7,461 nt of DNA, taken from assembly GCA_023396535.1 (NCBI GenBank), contig JAEWWD010000219.1:1-7461 (forward strand), read 5' to 3'. The notes under the pieces were generated by a model that searched no databases, was not told the origin of the DNA, and saw nothing but the letters and a program-made list of their open reading frames with translations. This document shows, in pieces, positions 6,564-7,461 of the stretch; the stretch's first letter is position 1; every line of letters starts with the position of its first letter. This DNA comes from Bacillota bacterium. GTDB lineage: Bacteria; Bacillota; Clostridia; Christensenellales; CAG-138. The position numbers and the translations under genes were made by a program.

Positions 6564-7436
6564 CTATTGGCCATACTCGCTTTCAAAGCCTGCTCTGTCG
6601 GATACGAAATCGAACAGCGTCCGGCCGTTTTCAAATAGCGTATACCGCGCGTGGCAGGCGGCGCTCTCGTGTATCATTCTCGTCATGCCGCCATGCACGG
6701 GAGCACGCAGCGGCGTCGGATTTTCCGCCAACAACTCCGCTCTTAGCAGCCATTTCCCCTGCCGCACAGCCACAGCGCCGCGCTTCGTTTCCACAGGGAT
6801 TGCGCCGAGGTACGTCGCAATACGGCGTTCTTTGCCCTCCATATAGACGAAGCCTATCACTCCTGTAAACCGCAGCCCCGCAAACGGGATATCCGCGACG
6901 CTGAGCATGATGGAGGCGGGCTTGTCCCCATCCGTGACGCACTGCGTCCAGATATAGCGCGCGGGGAACGATCTGCCGCTGTCCCCCTCGATGTATCCGG
7001 TCGCGTTTTCGAACGAAACGGTTTCCCCATTGAGAACAAGCGCTCCGGACACGCTGTGCCGGATGCTCAGCACGCTGTGCCTGCACTGCATCGGGATGAA
7101 CCGGAACGGCCCCATGATATCGTACCGAGGCGGCTTGATAGCGCGATAGCGCAACTCGCCCCGTACAGTCAGGCCGCCTGCGTCGAGCTCCACGTCGGCG
7201 CCCAGCAGTGAAAAGTGGTTCGGGCCGACCGTGATAAAAAGCCCGTTCCGCCGGTTCACCTGAAACGATTCATAGGGAAATTCCGTGCAGGCGGAACAGC
7301 CGTCCGTTATGATCTGTACTGACGCCGAACGCCGCCCCTGTTCATCGATATGCCGTGCGGGTATGAAGGCGACCGTCCGTCCCTCGGTCTGGTGCTTGAA
7401 ATACCATCCCTCGAAGTACCCGCCGCGCGCTGTCAT
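6564..7436 (-). CDS. Tocopherol cyclase family protein (function in bacteria unknown)
   Basis: This 290-residue protein has the hallmarks of the tocopherol cyclase-like family (plant VTE1 relatives): YFEGWYFK at residues 7-14, GPFRFIP (109-115), GYIEGDSGRSFPARYIWTQC (147-166), SVADIPF (179-185), ATYLGA (207-212) and RYTLFENGRTLFDFVSDRAGFE near the C-terminus. The central motif normally carries Trp (DWG); here it is Ser (DSG). There is no signal peptide or membrane segment. VTE1 closes the chromanol ring of vitamin E, but non-photosynthetic Bacillota are not known to make tocopherol, so another lipid-like or prenyl substrate, or a non-enzymatic role, is likely. An in-frame stop two codons upstream makes ATG 7436 the furthest possible start; only a weak AAGAG-type site precedes it. 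Its stop is 4 nt from that of the cupin gene. Confidence 0.85.
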   Translation of the reverse strand: MTARGGYFEGWYFKHQTEGRTVAFIPARHIDEQGRRSASVQIITDGCSACTEFPYESFQVNRRNGLFITVGPNHFSLLGADVELDAGGLTVRGELRYRAIKPPRYDIMGPFRFIPMQCRHSVLSIRHSVSGALVLNGETVSFENATGYIEGDSGRSFPARYIWTQCVTDGDKPASIMLSVADIPFAGLRFTGVIGFVYMEGKERRIATYLGAIPVETKRGAVAVRQGKWLLRAELLAENPTPLRAPVHGGMTRMIHESAACHARYTLFENGRTLFDFVSDRAGFESEYGQ

Positions 7437-7461
7437 GAATCATTCACATTCTCTTGCGCGG

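Noticed and set aside
1..7461. CRISPR array, insertion sequence, tRNA, rRNA or prophage signature
   Set aside because: No spaced direct repeats, transposase or integrase motifs, cloverleaf, or rRNA-like sequence were seen on either strand.

Overview
The window reads as chromosomal DNA of a Bacillota bacterium, most likely a Clostridia-type anaerobe of moderate GC. The grounds are a LysM/glycosidase-18 protein of the YaaH/SleL spore-protein type, a DUF1002 (YpuA-type) secreted protein, strong GGAGG-type ribosome binding sites, and stem-loop terminators between genes. This is inference from gene content; no rRNA, tRNA or phage, IS or CRISPR sequence is present to fix the taxonomy.

Layout. (1) Bases 1-1781, plus strand: the 3' part of a zinc-dependent medium-chain alcohol/polyol dehydrogenase, cut by the left window edge, followed after 18 nt by a xylose-isomerase-like TIM-barrel sugar isomerase/epimerase. 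The two look like one carbohydrate-catabolism operon closed by a clear intrinsic terminator at 1801-1834. (2) 1835-2062: an AT-rich intergenic region with a 15-bp palindrome and other small dyads. (3) 2063-3193, plus strand: a LysM plus GH18-fold protein that lacks the catalytic glutamate. (4) 3211-4998, minus strand: a three-domain Xaa-Pro aminopeptidase of the M24B family with all metal ligands, convergent with the previous gene. (5) 5148-6023, minus strand: a secreted DUF1002 protein with a signal peptide and its own terminator at 5080-5109. (6) 6024-6220: a divergent intergenic region with a perfect 9-bp inverted repeat next to a possible extended -10. (7) 6221-6559, plus strand: a small single-domain cupin. 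(8) 6564-7436, minus strand: a tocopherol-cyclase-family protein, convergent with the cupin with only 4 nt between the stop codons.

How the genes work together: only the dehydrogenase/isomerase pair has a credible shared pathway, oxidation of a sugar or polyol followed by isomerisation or epimerisation. The peptidase is peptide housekeeping. The LysM protein and the DUF1002 protein point to cell-envelope or spore biology but are separately transcribed. I see no convincing new multi-gene system. The best leads are the apparently inactivated GH18-like protein, the tocopherol-cyclase-like protein in an organism with no expected tocopherol pathway, and two well-formed operator-like palindromes.
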